Assembly: GCF_964026735.1 (NCBI RefSeq)
Contig: NZ_OZ034692.1
Coordinates: forward strand, 992,001 to 1,056,000
Length of the DNA: 64,000 nt
Source of the DNA: Wolbachia endosymbiont (group E) of Neria commutata
GTDB taxonomy: Bacteria; Pseudomonadota; Alphaproteobacteria; Rickettsiales; Anaplasmataceae
Direction of reading: 5' to 3'
Each line of letters opens with the position of its first letter. Positions within the stretch are counted from its first letter, which is position 1. Both the position numbers and the translations under genes were made by a program. Shown here one piece after another: positions 1-10,239 of the stretch. The notes beneath the pieces were generated by a model. That model saw nothing but the letters and a program-made list of their open reading frames with translations. It made no database searches and was not told where the DNA came from.

Positions 1-381
1 GGGTATGCCTAACGGCCTTTTCTCAGCTTTTCCAGGCTTCAAAATCCAAACACGTCTTGATGGTTTGGCTTTTTCCTTTATATCTAAAGAATATGCTAAT
101 TGCAGTCTTTCTTTTTCCTTAAGGTTAGCTTTTCCATCAATTCCTGCAGTCTTCTTACCCCTGTTATCCCGAGTTACTCTTCTAACAGATAGCAATTTAG
201 CACTTGTTGATCTGAGTAATAGTCTCTGAAGGTTGTGCACCTTTTTGATATCATTACTTTTAGAAGCTCGGTAAATTCGTTTTTGTAGCTTGAACACATA
301 TTTCTCTAGCTTACGCCAAGGAATTGTGTCCCATTCATACCTAACATTTAGTTGGCCCATAACATATTCACTACTATTCAC
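1..381 (-). CDS. ltrA: Group II intron reverse transcriptase/maturase, N-terminal part (cut by window edge)
   Basis: This frame encodes the N-terminal part of an intron-encoded reverse transcriptase. It contains the pre-RT block RRVTRDNRGKKTAGIDG and continues to KPGKAEKRPLGIP, the start of RT motif 0/1, which is in frame at the window edge. The preferred start is GTG at 381, preceded by GGAGGG seven bases upstream; an ATG at 360 is the alternative. The protein would promote splicing and retrohoming of the surrounding intron. The catalytic YADD box lies outside the window, so its integrity cannot be judged. Confidence 0.8.
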   Translation of the reverse strand, partial: MNSSEYVMGQLNVRYEWDTIPWRKLEKYVFKLQKRIYRASKSNDIKKVHNLQRLLLRSTSAKLLSVRRVTRDNRGKKTAGIDGKANLKEKERLQLAYSLDIKEKAKPSRRVWILKPGKAEKRPLGIP

Positions 382-892
382 AACTTTACCCTCCAAATAC
401 AGTGTCTACGTCTGCGTATCCTAAGCATTACCTTAGGCATTAGCTTCTTAGACAATCCCTCCACACAGAAGCTTGCGGTTGGCTACCTACTTAATTATCC
501 TTATAAAGAATAAGTAAGAGCTTCCATGTGGTTACTCCGTTCCATAAAACCGTTTCGCGTTAGACTTAGGTCCTTACTATTTGCCGGGAAATCGGAAACA
601 TCTTGATTAGACTAATTAACTCTAATCATCCATTTTTCCGTACCTTATTGGTCTATACGTATCAACCTTATTTCGCATATAAACATTACGACAATTCAGA
701 CATAAGTTTCTCTCGTAACCATATCTAACTCTTCTTGGGAGGGATTTATCACAAGATTAGATATTACTCCCTTTTTACCCATGCTTGCATCCTAAGGGGT
801 TGCCAATTCCTTAAAATGTGGGTAACGATTTCAACCAGATGTTATGGTGGATGGAATTTAACCATCACGATTTCACGACATCGGAACCGCAC
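1..892 (-). mobile_element. Group II intron, 5' portion (3' end outside window)
   Basis: Read on the minus strand, position 892 begins GTGCGGTTCCGA, which fits the GTGYG start of bacterial group II introns. About 510 nt of non-coding, structured-looking sequence (892 down to 382) follow, the right size for domains I to III. A reverse transcriptase/maturase frame then opens, as expected for an ORF in domain IV. The 3' end lies beyond the left edge of the window. The reading frame at 893-1595 is on the opposite strand, so the intron sits antisense to it and could not be spliced from that gene's RNA. The boundary is inferred from the intron consensus and the loss of coding character at 892/893. 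Confidence 0.8.
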
Positions 893-1595
893 CAAAAAAG
901 TATTAACAGGAATAGGCGAGGCAGGTGCTCCTGGATTAGTAACAGGAGTAGATGAACTGACTAGCAGATTTTCTGGGAAATCGTCCGAGGAAAAGAAATC
1001 AGTATTAGAAACGACTAGTGAAGAGCTTATAGACTTAGCAATCAGATCAGCTGAAAAAGCAAAAGCTGGAGCAGAAAAAATTGACGAAGGATTACTAAAG
1101 AATGATTTGGGGGAAATGTTAGAGGGTGCAAAAAGATTAGAAAATACTCATGGAGAAATTGTAGTAAAGGATGTTATTAATTCTTCTAAAGGAGAATTTA
1201 AAACGTTAATAGAAGCTCTTAATCGCAGTTCTCGAACAGCAGGACAAGGGGAAGATATTGAAAAAGCTATACAGAAAGGAGATGTAAAAGGACTATTCGA
1301 AGGAATAAAGTCGTTAGACAAGGTTTCCCCATTTATGCACGATCTTGCTCTCGAAGCCACTAAAAAAGTATTTGTAAAAATGGTCGAAAGACTTAATGAA
1401 TTCAGCGATGAATTAACAAATATAGCAAGTAAATTGGAGAAAGATATAAGGGAAGGAGATAATTTAGATAAAATAATAAAGGGTATAGAAGAATTGAAGC
1501 AAATTGATCCTGAAGATACAAAGTTAATGAATGATCAACACTCTCCTACATCTGAAGATGATATTGAGCTACACAGTGAGTTCATATTTTTTTAA
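893..1595 (+). pseudogene. Hypothetical helical protein, 3' part, broken by the group II intron
   Basis: From position 893 an open frame of about 234 codons runs to a stop at 1595. Its composition (Lys, Glu, Leu, Ile rich) suggests a helical or coiled-coil protein. Two similar blocks can be seen: one around EGLLKNDLGEMLEGAKRL, the other around KAIQKGDVKGLFEGIKSL. The frame stays open upstream into intron sequence (to 735), but that stretch is non-coding intron DNA. The native 5' part should lie left of the intron, outside the window. No family is recognised. I read it as a gene disrupted by the antisense intron. Confidence 0.6.
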
Positions 1596-1611
1596 TATCT
1601 GTACATACTTG

Positions 1612-1664
1612 GGCCGCGGTTTACCCGCGGTATCTCAGCCGCTAACAAGCAGCAAGATGATGGT
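1612..1664. repeat. Wolbachia-type palindromic element, double hairpin
   Basis: The sequence holds CCGCGGTTTACCCGCGG (hairpin 1) followed by CCGCTAACAAGCAGCAAG (imperfect hairpin 2). It closely resembles the element at 33990-34055 and shares hairpin 1 with those at 17052 and 17703. It lies in the spacer between two genes that converge on it. Such dispersed palindromes are known in Wolbachia. Confidence 0.75.
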
Positions 1665-1719
1665 TTGTTATAGCATAGGAATGGCGTAAAACCTACACTC
1701 GTCACAACATTCAACTTAC

Positions 1720-3188
1720 TTAAGGAGCACTACAACCAGTAGAAAATTTTGCACAACCTCCAAACATTGCTTTTACTTTTTCAAAGTAAGTAGAAGGTTC
1801 TGCAGGAATTTCTACATCATCTATCACAGCGCTTATTGCTTCTTTTATATCACCATCTGTAATTAATTCTTTTAATTTCTGCTTTATAGACCCTCTTCCA
1901 ACCTCTTGCCCATACCTATTATAGTAATCTACATACAGCTTGTTAAAGACAAATTGCTTTGCTTCTTTCATTGATTCATCGATGCTATCCTTTACTTCAG
2001 GGTCTATATCACCTTCAGAATAGAAATTATTAAAATTGTCCTTTAAAACCTTCAGCTTTTTACCTTTATAGTTCCTTAGGAATTCTTCTGTAATGCTTGG
2101 CATTCTTTCGTATACTTGAGAATTCACTTCAACTGTAAAGTTGTTTTTTGCTTCTAAACAACTAAGCGAGTAAATTATACGATTAAACATTCCTAGATGA
2201 CATGCACCATTTCCCTCTTGTAAACGCATTAGCAACATACACTTTAGTAAGTCTACATCTAATTTTTGATTCTTAGCTGCAGCTAAAACTAAGTTTGCAG
2301 CTTGTGTGAGTGTTAATTTAGTTTTTGATTCACTATAAGCTGCTTTATTAGAGCCGTTAAAGTTAAGATAAAGTTTAACAACTCTTTCTGCGCAGCTGTA
2401 AGCTCACTTGAATCATTTATGTGATTTTCAAACTCTTTATTCAGTACATTTGGCTGAGCACCAAATTTTTGCTTTAGATCTTGAGCACATTGGACAATAC
2501 TGTGTTCAAAACTACTCGTATGAACACTTTGACCGCCAGTTCCTACATCGCTCACGTTGAATAAAAAACTAAGTTGTTTAACATTCAAGCCCAAAGGTGA
2601 AAAGAGTTTTATTAGTGGGTATTTTATCAGCTCAAGAATTGCTACTGGAATTATTAATATAGAGTGTACTACCATAAGAGATATTATTATTCTCCCATCT
2701 TGTGCATATTCTGAAGTCATACTATTTGATACCTGTGACGCAAGATATAAAAATGGGAATTGAATGCAGTATATTGAATGTATTAAAAAAAATAAAATTT
2801 TATCTTTTAATCCTATTGTTGGATCTTTATATACTTCAGAAAAATTGAAATCATTACTTTCACTTTTAAATGATTGATAATTACAAGAAATTTTTGCTGC
2901 AAAATAGGAGCATATAAGATGTATCCCAATAATTAAAAGAGAAGTAATAATTACTATAAGAGGAGTAACAACTTCAGCAGCAATGAATACTAATATTACA
3001 CTAGCAGTTTTTGCAAGTACAAAATTGTATATTACATTATAAAGCAGTCCATAAAAGTAATATAAGTAAAACAAAGCGTAAAGAGCTGCAAAAAACAGTA
3101 AAATATACCCACAAACAATTAGAATTTTTTTAACCTTGGATTCATAGGCCTCACCTAATGATCTATCAATACAGGCTATTTTAGGCAT
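1720..3188 (-). pseudogene. Hypothetical multi-pass membrane protein, frameshifted
   Basis: Two overlapping minus-strand frames appear to be one gene. The upstream part (3188 down to a stop at 2313) has about five hydrophobic segments. The downstream part, open from about 2409 to 1720, is soluble and helical. Adding one base in the T5 run at 2322-2326 (A5 on the coding strand) joins them as ...VNQK-TKLTLTQAANL..., giving exactly 490 codons. The preferred start is ATG 3188; a TTG at 3206 is possible. No family is recognised. Alternatives are a sequencing error or two separate genes, the second starting at ATG 2238 without a clear ribosome binding site. Confidence 0.5.
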
Positions 3189-3241
3189 AAAAGTTAAAGA
3201 TGGCAAGTCTTTATATTAACAGTGGCAATAAATTATGTTTT

Positions 3242-6200
3242 CTATCTGAAATATTCCTGTAATGACTTAACTTCCAGCTTATTGATTTTTATGTACTCAA
3301 TTGCAAGAACTAATGCTTTACTTCCAGAAGCTGTGGTACTGTAAGCTATATTTTGCAAAATAGCAGCTCTCCTGATGTCTTTGCTATCTGATACTGATTT
3401 TACACCCTTTGAAGTGTTAATTACTAAATTTATTTTCCCATCTTTTATCATGTCAACTATGTGCGGCCTTCCTTCTCTCACTTTATTTACCGCTTTTGCA
3501 GGAATACCATTATTGTTTAAATATAAAGTAGTGCCTTTTGTCGCATATATTTCAAAACTCAGCTCTTTTAACATTTCTGCAACTGGTAATATGTACTCCT
3601 TATCATCACCTTTTACTGAAATCAGAGCTGCTCCTTCGGTTGGTAATTTATATCCTGCAGCCATGTGTGCTTTTGCAAGTGCAGCTTCAAATGATGAGTC
3701 AATACCCATCACTTCTCCTGTTGATTTCATTTCAGGCCCAAGTAAAGTATCAACTCCTGCAAAGCGGGTGAATGGAAAAACAGCAGCTTTAACTGCAAAG
3801 TGACCGAAAGGTTTATTTTCCTGGTTTAATTTCTTACCCAAAATAACTTGAGTGGCAAGTTTTGCAATCGGAATGTTAATTACTTTGGAAATAAAAGGAA
3901 TGGTTCGGCTAGCTCGTAAATTTACTTCAAGTATGTACACATCGTTCTCTTGAACAGCAAACTGAATGTTTATTAAGCCGACTACTTTTAATGCAAGAGC
4001 TATTTTTTCAGTTTGTAGCTTGATCTCTTCTATAATTTCACTACTTAATGTATTTGTCGGTATTGAACATGTTGAATCACCAGAGTGAATTCCTGCCTCT
4101 TCAATATGCTCCATAACTGCTGCGATGAATACTTTTTCTCCGTCGCATATAGCATCAACATCAACCTCAACTGCATTGACTAAAAACTTATCAAGAAGCA
4201 GCGAACCATGCTCAAAGATTTTAGTTTGATCAAGTACGTACTCTTTGAAGCTATCAATATCATGCCGAATTGACATAGACTGACCACCAAGGACATAGGA
4301 TGGCCTGACCACCAATGGAAATCCCACTTTTTCTGCATTGACTAATGCTTCTTCTACTGAATGACAGATAGAGTTTTCAGGTTGTTTTAAATTCAACTCC
4401 AAAGCAAGATTTTTAAACTTCATACGATCTTCTGCAAGATCTATAGAATCAAAAGAGGTACCCAAAATATTAAAACCTCGTTCATTCAGCACTTTTGCTA
4501 ATTTCAAAGGCGTTTGACCACCAATTTGAACAATCACCCCAACCAGCGTACCATTTTCTTGCTCTTTATTTAGTATCTCCAGAACATCCTCTACAACTAG
4601 CGGCGCAAAATACAAGCGATCAGCGGTATCATAATCAGTTGAAACAGTTTCAGGATTACAGTTAATCATTATTGTTTCATATCCCATTTCCTTGGCAGCA
4701 GAAACTGCATGCACACATGCATAGTCAAACTCTATTCCTTGCCCAATTCTGTTTGGACCACTACCTAAAATTACAACTTTTTTTCTGCCTGTAACATTTG
4801 CTTCGCATTCTTCACCTTCATAGCATCCATACATATAAGCAGTGCTAGATTCAAATTCAGCTGCACAGGTGTCCACACGCTTATAAACTTGTTTGATGCC
4901 AAATTTTTTCCTAACATTCTCGACTTGTTCGGCTTTTTTATTACTCAATTTTGCAAGCCTTGCATCCGAAAATCCCATCTTTTTTAGCTCTAACATTTTA
5001 TATGCAGTCTCAGGAAGACCATTCTCCTTGATCTTTTGCTCAGCTAAGATAATTTGCTGTATATTTTGCAAAAACCACAAGTCATAACCTGTAATTGAAT
5101 TTATTTCTTCTATGCTAATTCCGTGACGCATTGCATCAGCAGCAATTAACAACCTATTTGGCAGCAATTTTGCCAATTGAGATTTTATGTGATCAATATC
5201 AGTGTTTTCAGGAAACACTTCATCAAGTCCAGTGAGCCCTGTTTCAAGTGAGCGGAAAGCTTTCTGCAGTGATTCATTAAAAGTGCGGCCTATCGACATA
5301 ACTTCCCCCACTGACTTCATGGAAGTTGATAATTCACAGTTTGTTCCCTTAAATTTTTCAAACTCAAATCGAGGAATTTTAGTGACGATGTAATCGATCA
5401 CAGGTTCGAATGCTGCTGGTATTATTGGAGCACAATCATTGCGTATTTCATCAAGTGAATAGCCGATAGCAAGCTTAGTTGCAATTTTTGCAATAGGATA
5501 GCCTGTGGCTTTCGAAGCAAGTGCAGAAGAGCGGGAGACCCTTGGATTCATTTCAATTACAACAAGGCTTCCATCTTCTTTAGGATTCACTGCAAATTGC
5601 ACATTTGCACCACCGGCACTAACACCAATTTCCCTCAGCACTGCTATAGACGCATTTCTCATTTGCTGGTATTCCGCATCGCGCAAAGTCAAAGCAGGTG
5701 CAACTGTAATGCTATCCCCTGTGTGAACTCCCATTGGATCAACGTTTTCTATTGAACACACTATTATGCAATTATCTTTACAGTCACGTATGACTTCCAT
5801 TTCGTATTCTTTCCAGCCGATAATTGACTCATCTATCTGAATTTCATTTATTGGTGAAATTTTGAGAGCACTTTCTGCAATATTAAAAAATTCCTCTTTA
5901 TTGTACGCTATACCACTACCTGCACCGCCAAGGGTGAATGATGAGCGGATGATTGCAGGTAATCCAACGTAATCCAATGCTTCTTTTATTTGTTCTTGAT
6001 TTTTTATAATGATGCTTTTGGGGTATTTCAGCCCTATTTTATCCATGGATTGGCGAAATAACTCTCTATCTTCCGCTTTTTTAATTGCCTCTCTATTTAC
6101 ACCGATTAGTTTTACACCATATGTATCTAACACTCCATCATCTGCAAGTTTCATTGCACAATTGAGTGCAGTTTGTCCACCCATCGTTGGCAATATTGCA

Positions 6201-6451
6201 TCTGGCCTTTCCTTAATGATAATTTTTTCTATGATTTCAGGCAGCACTGGCTCAATATAAGTGACATCGGAAAACTCAGGGTCTGTCATTATAGTTGCGG
6301 GATTTGAATTCACTAAAATAACTTTATAACCTTCACTTTTTAATACTTTACAGCTTTGAGTTCCTGAATAATCAAACTCGCATCCTTGACCTATAACTAT
6401 TGGTCCTGCTCCTATTACTAATATAGATTCTATATCTGTGCGTTTTGGCAT
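3242..6451 (-). CDS. carB: Carbamoyl-phosphate synthase large subunit
   Basis: The 1069-residue product has the full length of the family. It makes carbamoyl phosphate from bicarbonate, ATP and glutamine-derived ammonia for pyrimidine synthesis, in the cytosol with CarA. The N-terminal half opens with [19 protein letters not shown] and the second half repeats it as [18 protein letters not shown], showing the internal duplication of two ATP-grasp units. Each half has a metal/ATP site of the NPR or NLR type ([34 protein letters not shown]). A C-terminal MGS-like regulatory domain follows from about residue 930. No carA is in the window, so the subunits are unlinked here. Confidence 0.97.
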   Translation of the reverse strand: MPKRTDIESILVIGAGPIVIGQGCEFDYSGTQSCKVLKSEGYKVILVNSNPATIMTDPEFSDVTYIEPVLPEIIEKIIIKERPDAILPTMGGQTALNCAMKLADDGVLDTYGVKLIGVNREAIKKAEDRELFRQSMDKIGLKYPKSIIIKNQEQIKEALDYVGLPAIIRSSFTLGGAGSGIAYNKEEFFNIAESALKISPINEIQIDESIIGWKEYEMEVIRDCKDNCIIVCSIENVDPMGVHTGDSITVAPALTLRDAEYQQMRNASIAVLREIGVSAGGANVQFAVNPKEDGSLVVIEMNPRVSRSSALASKATGYPIAKIATKLAIGYSLDEIRNDCAPIIPAAFEPVIDYIVTKIPRFEFEKFKGTNCELSTSMKSVGEVMSIGRTFNESLQKAFRSLETGLTGLDEVFPENTDIDHIKSQLAKLLPNRLLIAADAMRHGISIEEINSITGYDLWFLQNIQQIILAEQKIKENGLPETAYKMLELKKMGFSDARLAKLSNKKAEQVENVRKKFGIKQVYKRVDTCAAEFESSTAYMYGCYEGEECEANVTGRKKVVILGSGPNRIGQGIEFDYACVHAVSAAKEMGYETIMINCNPETVSTDYDTADRLYFAPLVVEDVLEILNKEQENGTLVGVIVQIGGQTPLKLAKVLNERGFNILGTSFDSIDLAEDRMKFKNLALELNLKQPENSICHSVEEALVNAEKVGFPLVVRPSYVLGGQSMSIRHDIDSFKEYVLDQTKIFEHGSLLLDKFLVNAVEVDVDAICDGEKVFIAAVMEHIEEAGIHSGDSTCSIPTNTLSSEIIEEIKLQTEKIALALKVVGLINIQFAVQENDVYILEVNLRASRTIPFISKVINIPIAKLATQVILGKKLNQENKPFGHFAVKAAVFPFTRFAGVDTLLGPEMKSTGEVMGIDSSFEAALAKAHMAAGYKLPTEGAALISVKGDDKEYILPVAEMLKELSFEIYATKGTTLYLNNNGIPAKAVNKVREGRPHIVDMIKDGKINLVINTSKGVKSVSDSKDIRRAAILQNIAYSTTASGSKALVLAIEYIKINKLEVKSLQEYFR

Positions 6452-6669
6452 AATTACAATAACATTTCTATTTAAATAATGTTATCAGTCTTTCGTATGT
6501 ATGTGAATTCTTATTGACCAGGCCTCTTAATATAAACTTCAACTATGGCTTAGAAAGCCAACACAATATTAGATCTCTTTCCTATAGCTAGATGGAATTT
6601 TATTTATTCTATAATATGTTTATTTATAGTAATACTGATACATAGTAAACACAATAAGTAGAGGGAATA

Positions 6670-7206
6670 TTGGAAAAAGAAAACTGCAACATTAATAAAT
6701 TAAAAGGAAATTTTTTAGAACAAGCAATAAGAGTCAATCATGCTGGAGAGTATGGGGCTATTTGTATTTATTCCGGTCAAAAATTTATTCTCAAAAAATC
6801 TTCTATAATTAATGAGATAATTGAAATGGAAGAGCAGGAAAAAAAACATTTTCATTATTTTAATGAGAAAATCAAAGAACAAAAAATTCGTCCCACTGCT
6901 TTGTTGCCAATTTGGCATGTTTTAGGAGTGTCACTTGGTATTGCAACTGCAGTTATGGGTGAAAAAGCTGCTATGGCTTGTACCGCTGCAGTTGAGGAAG
7001 TGATAGGAGAGCATTATAAAGAGCAAGTTTCACATCTGGAAGATGGGGAGTTAAAAGAGACAGTAAGTAAATTTCGCGATGAGGAATTGGAGCACCGAGA
7101 TATTGCAATTGAACATAACGCTGAAAATGCTTTTTGTTATAACGCCTTGTCTTCATTTATAAAAACAGGTTGCAAAGCTGCTATTTACCTATCTAAGTTG
7201 ATTTAA
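6670..7206 (+). CDS. coq7: Demethoxyubiquinone hydroxylase (Coq7 family)
   Basis: This 178-residue protein matches the Coq7 di-iron monooxygenases, which hydroxylate the quinone ring late in ubiquinone synthesis at the inner membrane. The carboxylate and histidine ligands are seen in two sets: VNHAGEYGA with EMEEQEKKHFHYF, and AVEEVIGEHY with EELEHRDIAIEH. The start codon is TTG at 6670, chosen because GAGGG stands five bases upstream and the conserved N-terminus follows. It is divergent from carB across a spacer of about 220 bases. Confidence 0.92.
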   Translation: MEKENCNINKLKGNFLEQAIRVNHAGEYGAICIYSGQKFILKKSSIINEIIEMEEQEKKHFHYFNEKIKEQKIRPTALLPIWHVLGVSLGIATAVMGEKAAMACTAAVEEVIGEHYKEQVSHLEDGELKETVSKFRDEELEHRDIAIEHNAENAFCYNALSSFIKTGCKAAIYLSKLI

Positions 7207-7378
7207 CTAACATACTCTGAACTGTACATTTAAAGCAGGACCTTGAAATTACTAGTAATAAATTGTCAGCGTTCGCTACTTGAATGGCAGAAGCAACAAA
7301 TTAAAGCTCCTATTATTTACTTAAATTTAATCAAAGTGAAAGATAATCATCTGTGAAACAGAAATTATCGGAGGCATA

Positions 7379-7753
7379 ATGATAAAATTTTTAAACGTTC
7401 TAATTGTAACCTTGATTTTCTCCTTTGCATTTGATGCAAATGCTGATGAAACGGCAGGAGTGATATGTAAAATAGTAGACTATACCCATAGTATAGGTGG
7501 CCCGATGATCACAATAGTGATAATTGGTGCAGCAATGCTTGCGATATTTGGCAGAATGCCATGGCCAGCACTTTTTGCACTTGGTGCATTTACTGCTGTG
7601 TTTTTCGGTGCACCTAAAATTGTTTCAACAATAGCGCCAGGTGTAGCTGGAGCTTGTCTGCACTGTAGTTCTAATCAAGAAATGGTAGGTACCGTGTGTA
7701 AGGACAAATGTGGTGTCGGTCAAACACGTCAATCGAATGGAACTTGTGCATAA
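7379..7753 (+). CDS. virB2: VirB2-like type IV secretion pilin subunit
   Basis: The 124-residue product has a signal peptide (about residues 1-22, ending near DANA) and two hydrophobic segments separated by a short basic loop (GRMPW). That is the layout of TrbC/VirB2 pilins. The C-terminal tail is unusual: six cysteines in about 32 residues (CLHCSS, CKDKC and the final C). A strong ribosome binding site, GGAGG, lies just before ATG 7379, and a near-perfect hairpin terminator follows, so it looks like a single-gene transcript. In Rickettsiales, virB2 genes are commonly separate from the virB8-D4 operon, as here. Confidence 0.8.
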   Translation: MIKFLNVLIVTLIFSFAFDANADETAGVICKIVDYTHSIGGPMITIVIIGAAMLAIFGRMPWPALFALGAFTAVFFGAPKIVSTIAPGVAGACLHCSSNQEMVGTVCKDKCGVGQTRQSNGTCA

Positions 7754-7763
7754 GAATACTGGT

Positions 7764-7805
7764 ATGAGAAAAGTGCGCTTCTCTTTAGGCGCACCTTTTT
7801 CTCAT
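7764..7805 (+). terminator. Hairpin terminator after virB2
   Basis: ATGAGAAAAGTGCGC pairs with GCGCACCTTTTTCTCAT around a loop of about ten bases, eleven bases after the virB2 stop. The T5 run lies inside the right arm. The long near-perfect stem and its position support a terminator, possibly acting in both directions. Confidence 0.75.
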
Positions 7806-7853
7806 TACATAATAAACCTTCGTTGAAATTTTCTTTGCTTGAATTGCTCATAT

Positions 7854-7918
7854 ATAGTACCTCCCAATACAAATGATAAACCTCCATAATCACCTTTCCG
7901 ACCAGAAGTTGTAGATTT
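7854..7918 (-). mobile_element. IS630 remnant, 3' end only
   Basis: The minus strand repeats the last 65 bases of the IS630 copy at 11841-12769, with scattered substitutions. This includes codons for LVGKVIMEVYHLY and the terminal TAGTACC repeat. Only the element's right end survives, between virB2 and the GNAT gene. It is a decayed relic of an earlier insertion. Confidence 0.75.
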
Positions 7919-7924
7919 TTATAT

Positions 7925-8680
7925 TTAGCCCTTCCATTCAAAACATTCAAATTGGCCAAATGTCTGAAATCCTAAACGTTCGTAGATTCGATATCCCGAA
8001 TCACTTGAAGCAGAGAGAGTTACATATCTTGCACCATTTCTTTTAGCAGTATTCATGAGATAAATCATCATCTGTGTTCCATACCCAAGGCATCTTTTAT
8101 TCTCTTGCGTTATCAGACTAAAGATTCCAGCTGTGTCATTGTGACTAAATAAAATAGAAATTATAACAGGAACATCATTCTCATACCCAACAAACAGTTT
8201 TTCTTGTTTATTTAACATTGGCTCTTCAAATTTTTCATAAAAATCACACGCTGTTACATCATAAAGTTCAATCACTTGAATAAAATGTGTAAGCTGACGT
8301 GAGTTTAATACCTGTGCTATTCTAAGCTGATTAGTATCATATTTATTATCCTCATAATTAGTTAAGTCGCACAACATGGCGTGTTCTGTGGCCTCAATTA
8401 TAAAACCGCATTCCAGCAATTTTTTACTCAATACTTCTGATAAAGCAGATGGGCTAATCGACCAGGCAAAAGGTTGGCCTTTAAATTCATTTATTACATT
8501 TTGAATTGTTCGATTAAAATTATCTTGCTCTATAGGGATGCCACAGACAATATTGAACATTGAAGATCCTAAACCACAGTTAATGATTGTAAGATCCTGA
8601 TCTGTTTTTACACTGAATTTTGCAGCTTCAGGAAGATACTTAAAGTGACCAAAGATATTCTGTTCAATTTTTTCTATCAT
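7925..8680 (-). CDS. GNAT-family N-acetyltransferase
   Basis: This 251-residue protein has a C-terminal GNAT fold. It shows an acetyl-CoA pyrophosphate loop of the RCLGYGTQMM type near residue 200 and the closing block RNGARYVTLSASSDSGYRIYERLGF. The N-terminal half is divergent and resembles no domain I can name. The substrate is unknown. ATG 8680 overlaps the TGA of the upstream gene (8677) as ATGA, and AAGGAAGG lies about twelve bases upstream, so translation is coupled to the gene now broken by IS5. It may therefore have lost its native promoter. Confidence 0.85.
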   Translation of the reverse strand: MIEKIEQNIFGHFKYLPEAAKFSVKTDQDLTIINCGLGSSMFNIVCGIPIEQDNFNRTIQNVINEFKGQPFAWSISPSALSEVLSKKLLECGFIIEATEHAMLCDLTNYEDNKYDTNQLRIAQVLNSRQLTHFIQVIELYDVTACDFYEKFEEPMLNKQEKLFVGYENDVPVIISILFSHNDTAGIFSLITQENKRCLGYGTQMMIYLMNTAKRNGARYVTLSASSDSGYRIYERLGFQTFGQFECFEWKG

Positions 8681-8758
8681 AAATCTTCACTACCTTCCTT
8701 TTTATCCGGCAAAAACCCACCAACTTGTGCATCCCATAATTTTTTGCACATTCCATGA

Positions 8759-9737
8759 GACCCCCTGCGAAACAACGTGAAGCAAGTTGCTGATAAAATC
8801 TGGTAGAAATCCCCAGCCCAAAAATTATTAAAAACTATGCCTCAAATTCACAATTCCTGCTATAATATTGAATCTCATATTGTATTTCTTCTGAAAATTG
8901 CGGTAAATATTTGACATTATTTTGAAGATTTTTATCTCGCGTATCTTATTTTCCACCCGCATCCTGAACGATGCCAATTTTCGATTATGCTCCTTTTGCC
9001 CCTCCGTTAGTGGCTTTTTACGGTATTTTTTGTACGGAATCACAACGTTTTTCTGCAGTTTTTGCCAACCTTGATACCCAGAATCAGCATATTTTATGCT
9101 ATCTTTGGCCAACAATTTTTCCTATTTTCTTATGCGAAAATCGTGAATTCGGCCTCGATGTGATCTTGAAACAGACAGAATTTGCCCATTTCCCTCAATC
9201 ACAATTTCGGTTTTTATTGTGGTCATTTTTTTCTTTCTGGAATAAGATTTTTTACGTTTTTTGCTGTCTTTCGGCCGCTGTATCGGTTGCTCCGTAACGT
9301 CTGCTAAAATTTTTAAAATCCTTTCTGGCGTCAGCGTTCTATCCTTTTTTATAGTAATTTTTTTGGCCAATAATGGCTACATTTTCTTAAAAAGTCGGCA
9401 AATATTTGAGTTGTGCAAATTAAACAAAAACCCTAAAAATGGATGCGTTATGTACGTTCTGTAATAAATTAGAACACATAAAATCCTGTCTTCTAGCTCC
9501 TCAACATGCGATTTTCTTCCGTGACATTTCTTTTTCGCCTCCATTTTTTCCCACTCTGGACGCATTTTTGCCACAATTTTTTCAAATTCTTCTGTTGTGA
9601 GCCCTGTCAATTGTCTAAAAATATATGGTGTTCTTGCTATTTTTACGTAACTTATTGCCATCTTCCCTCTCCTAAAACTTTCATTTTACATGCTTTTTAG
9701 TCGTTTTTACCTACTTTCTACCTTTTCGCAGGGGGTC
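8759..9737. mobile_element. IS5-family insertion sequence, near full length (979 bp)
   Basis: The ends are inverted repeats, GACCCCCTGCGAAA and TTTCGCAGGGGGTC. The flanking dinucleotides are GA (8757-8758) and TA (9738-9739), suggesting a TA target with one substitution; two other copies in the window follow TA exactly. It encodes a three-part, stop-interrupted transposase on the minus strand. It is the most complete of the IS5 copies or relics here (others at 16494, 58338, 59889). Confidence 0.85.
8828..9661 (-). pseudogene. IS5-family transposase with two in-frame amber stops
   Basis: Three segments lie in one frame: 9661-9377 (DUF4096-like N-terminus with TGLTTEEFEKIV), 9370-9122 (RTLTPERILKIL, then EIVIEGNGQILSVS) and 9115-8828 (DSIKYADSGYQGWQKL to NLRHSF). 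They are separated by TAG at 9377 and TAG at 9122. The copy at 59889 reads CAG at the second site, so that stop is a point mutation. The aspartate of YADSGYQG and the downstream RxRVEN region mark the DDE catalytic fold. No functional protein is expected. Confidence 0.85.
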
Positions 9738-10239
9738 TAAGGATGTACCCACCAAACTCACTAACGGCATATTTACCAAATTCAACAATACCATAACCTT
9801 CAGCCAAACCTGCTAATGTACCCCTGACACCTAACACGCGAAATACATCTAACATGCTTTTGGCATATTGTACCACTCGCTTTGAGCGATGAGGTTTAAC
9901 TATATCATTTTTACTTATACTGATTATTAACCCACCAATTTCTATACTAGCTTTATCACTAATATTTCTTTGCTTTAAAACATCGTTCCGTAACAACTGA
10001 ACAACATCATCTTCCATAGTTGCAGCACTACTTAACTGCTCCTGATTCACACCTATTTCACCCTCCTCAAATGTAATTAATAAATTATCGTCACTATGAA
10101 GCTAAATGGTTATAAAAATTTACTCACACACCAAAATATGGTCTTGTTTTTAACACATGTGTTTTTAGTGTCAACAATCTTTTTAGGTGAATTTGATATG
10201 AATTAAAAATTCAATGAAAGGGAGAGGTCAAGTAAACAA

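Larger units (their letters stand above)
8677..10050 (-). pseudogene. Hypothetical protein split by IS5, operon partner of the GNAT gene
   Basis: The 5' part (10050 to about 9738) encodes about 104 residues ending ...EFGGYIL before running into the IS terminal repeat. Beyond the IS, 8756 to 8677 reads GMCKKLWDAQVGGFLPDKK and on to a TGA. Removing the 979-base IS plus a two-base target duplication leaves 393 bases, exactly 131 codons, so the halves were one protein of about 130 residues. Its stop overlaps the GNAT start. No family is recognised. The current 5' fragment would end with five IS-encoded residues. Confidence 0.75.

Noticed and set aside
735..892. Apparent 5' extension of the 893-1595 frame
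   Set aside because: It lies inside the group II intron on the opposite strand, is not protein-like, and is open only by chance.
9119..9379. Several in-frame TAG codons in transposases (9377, 9122, 12491, 54969) might suggest amber suppression
   Set aside because: Ordinary genes here end with TAG (virB8, ccmA), and a sister IS5 copy has CAG at one of the sites. Simple decay explains the stops.
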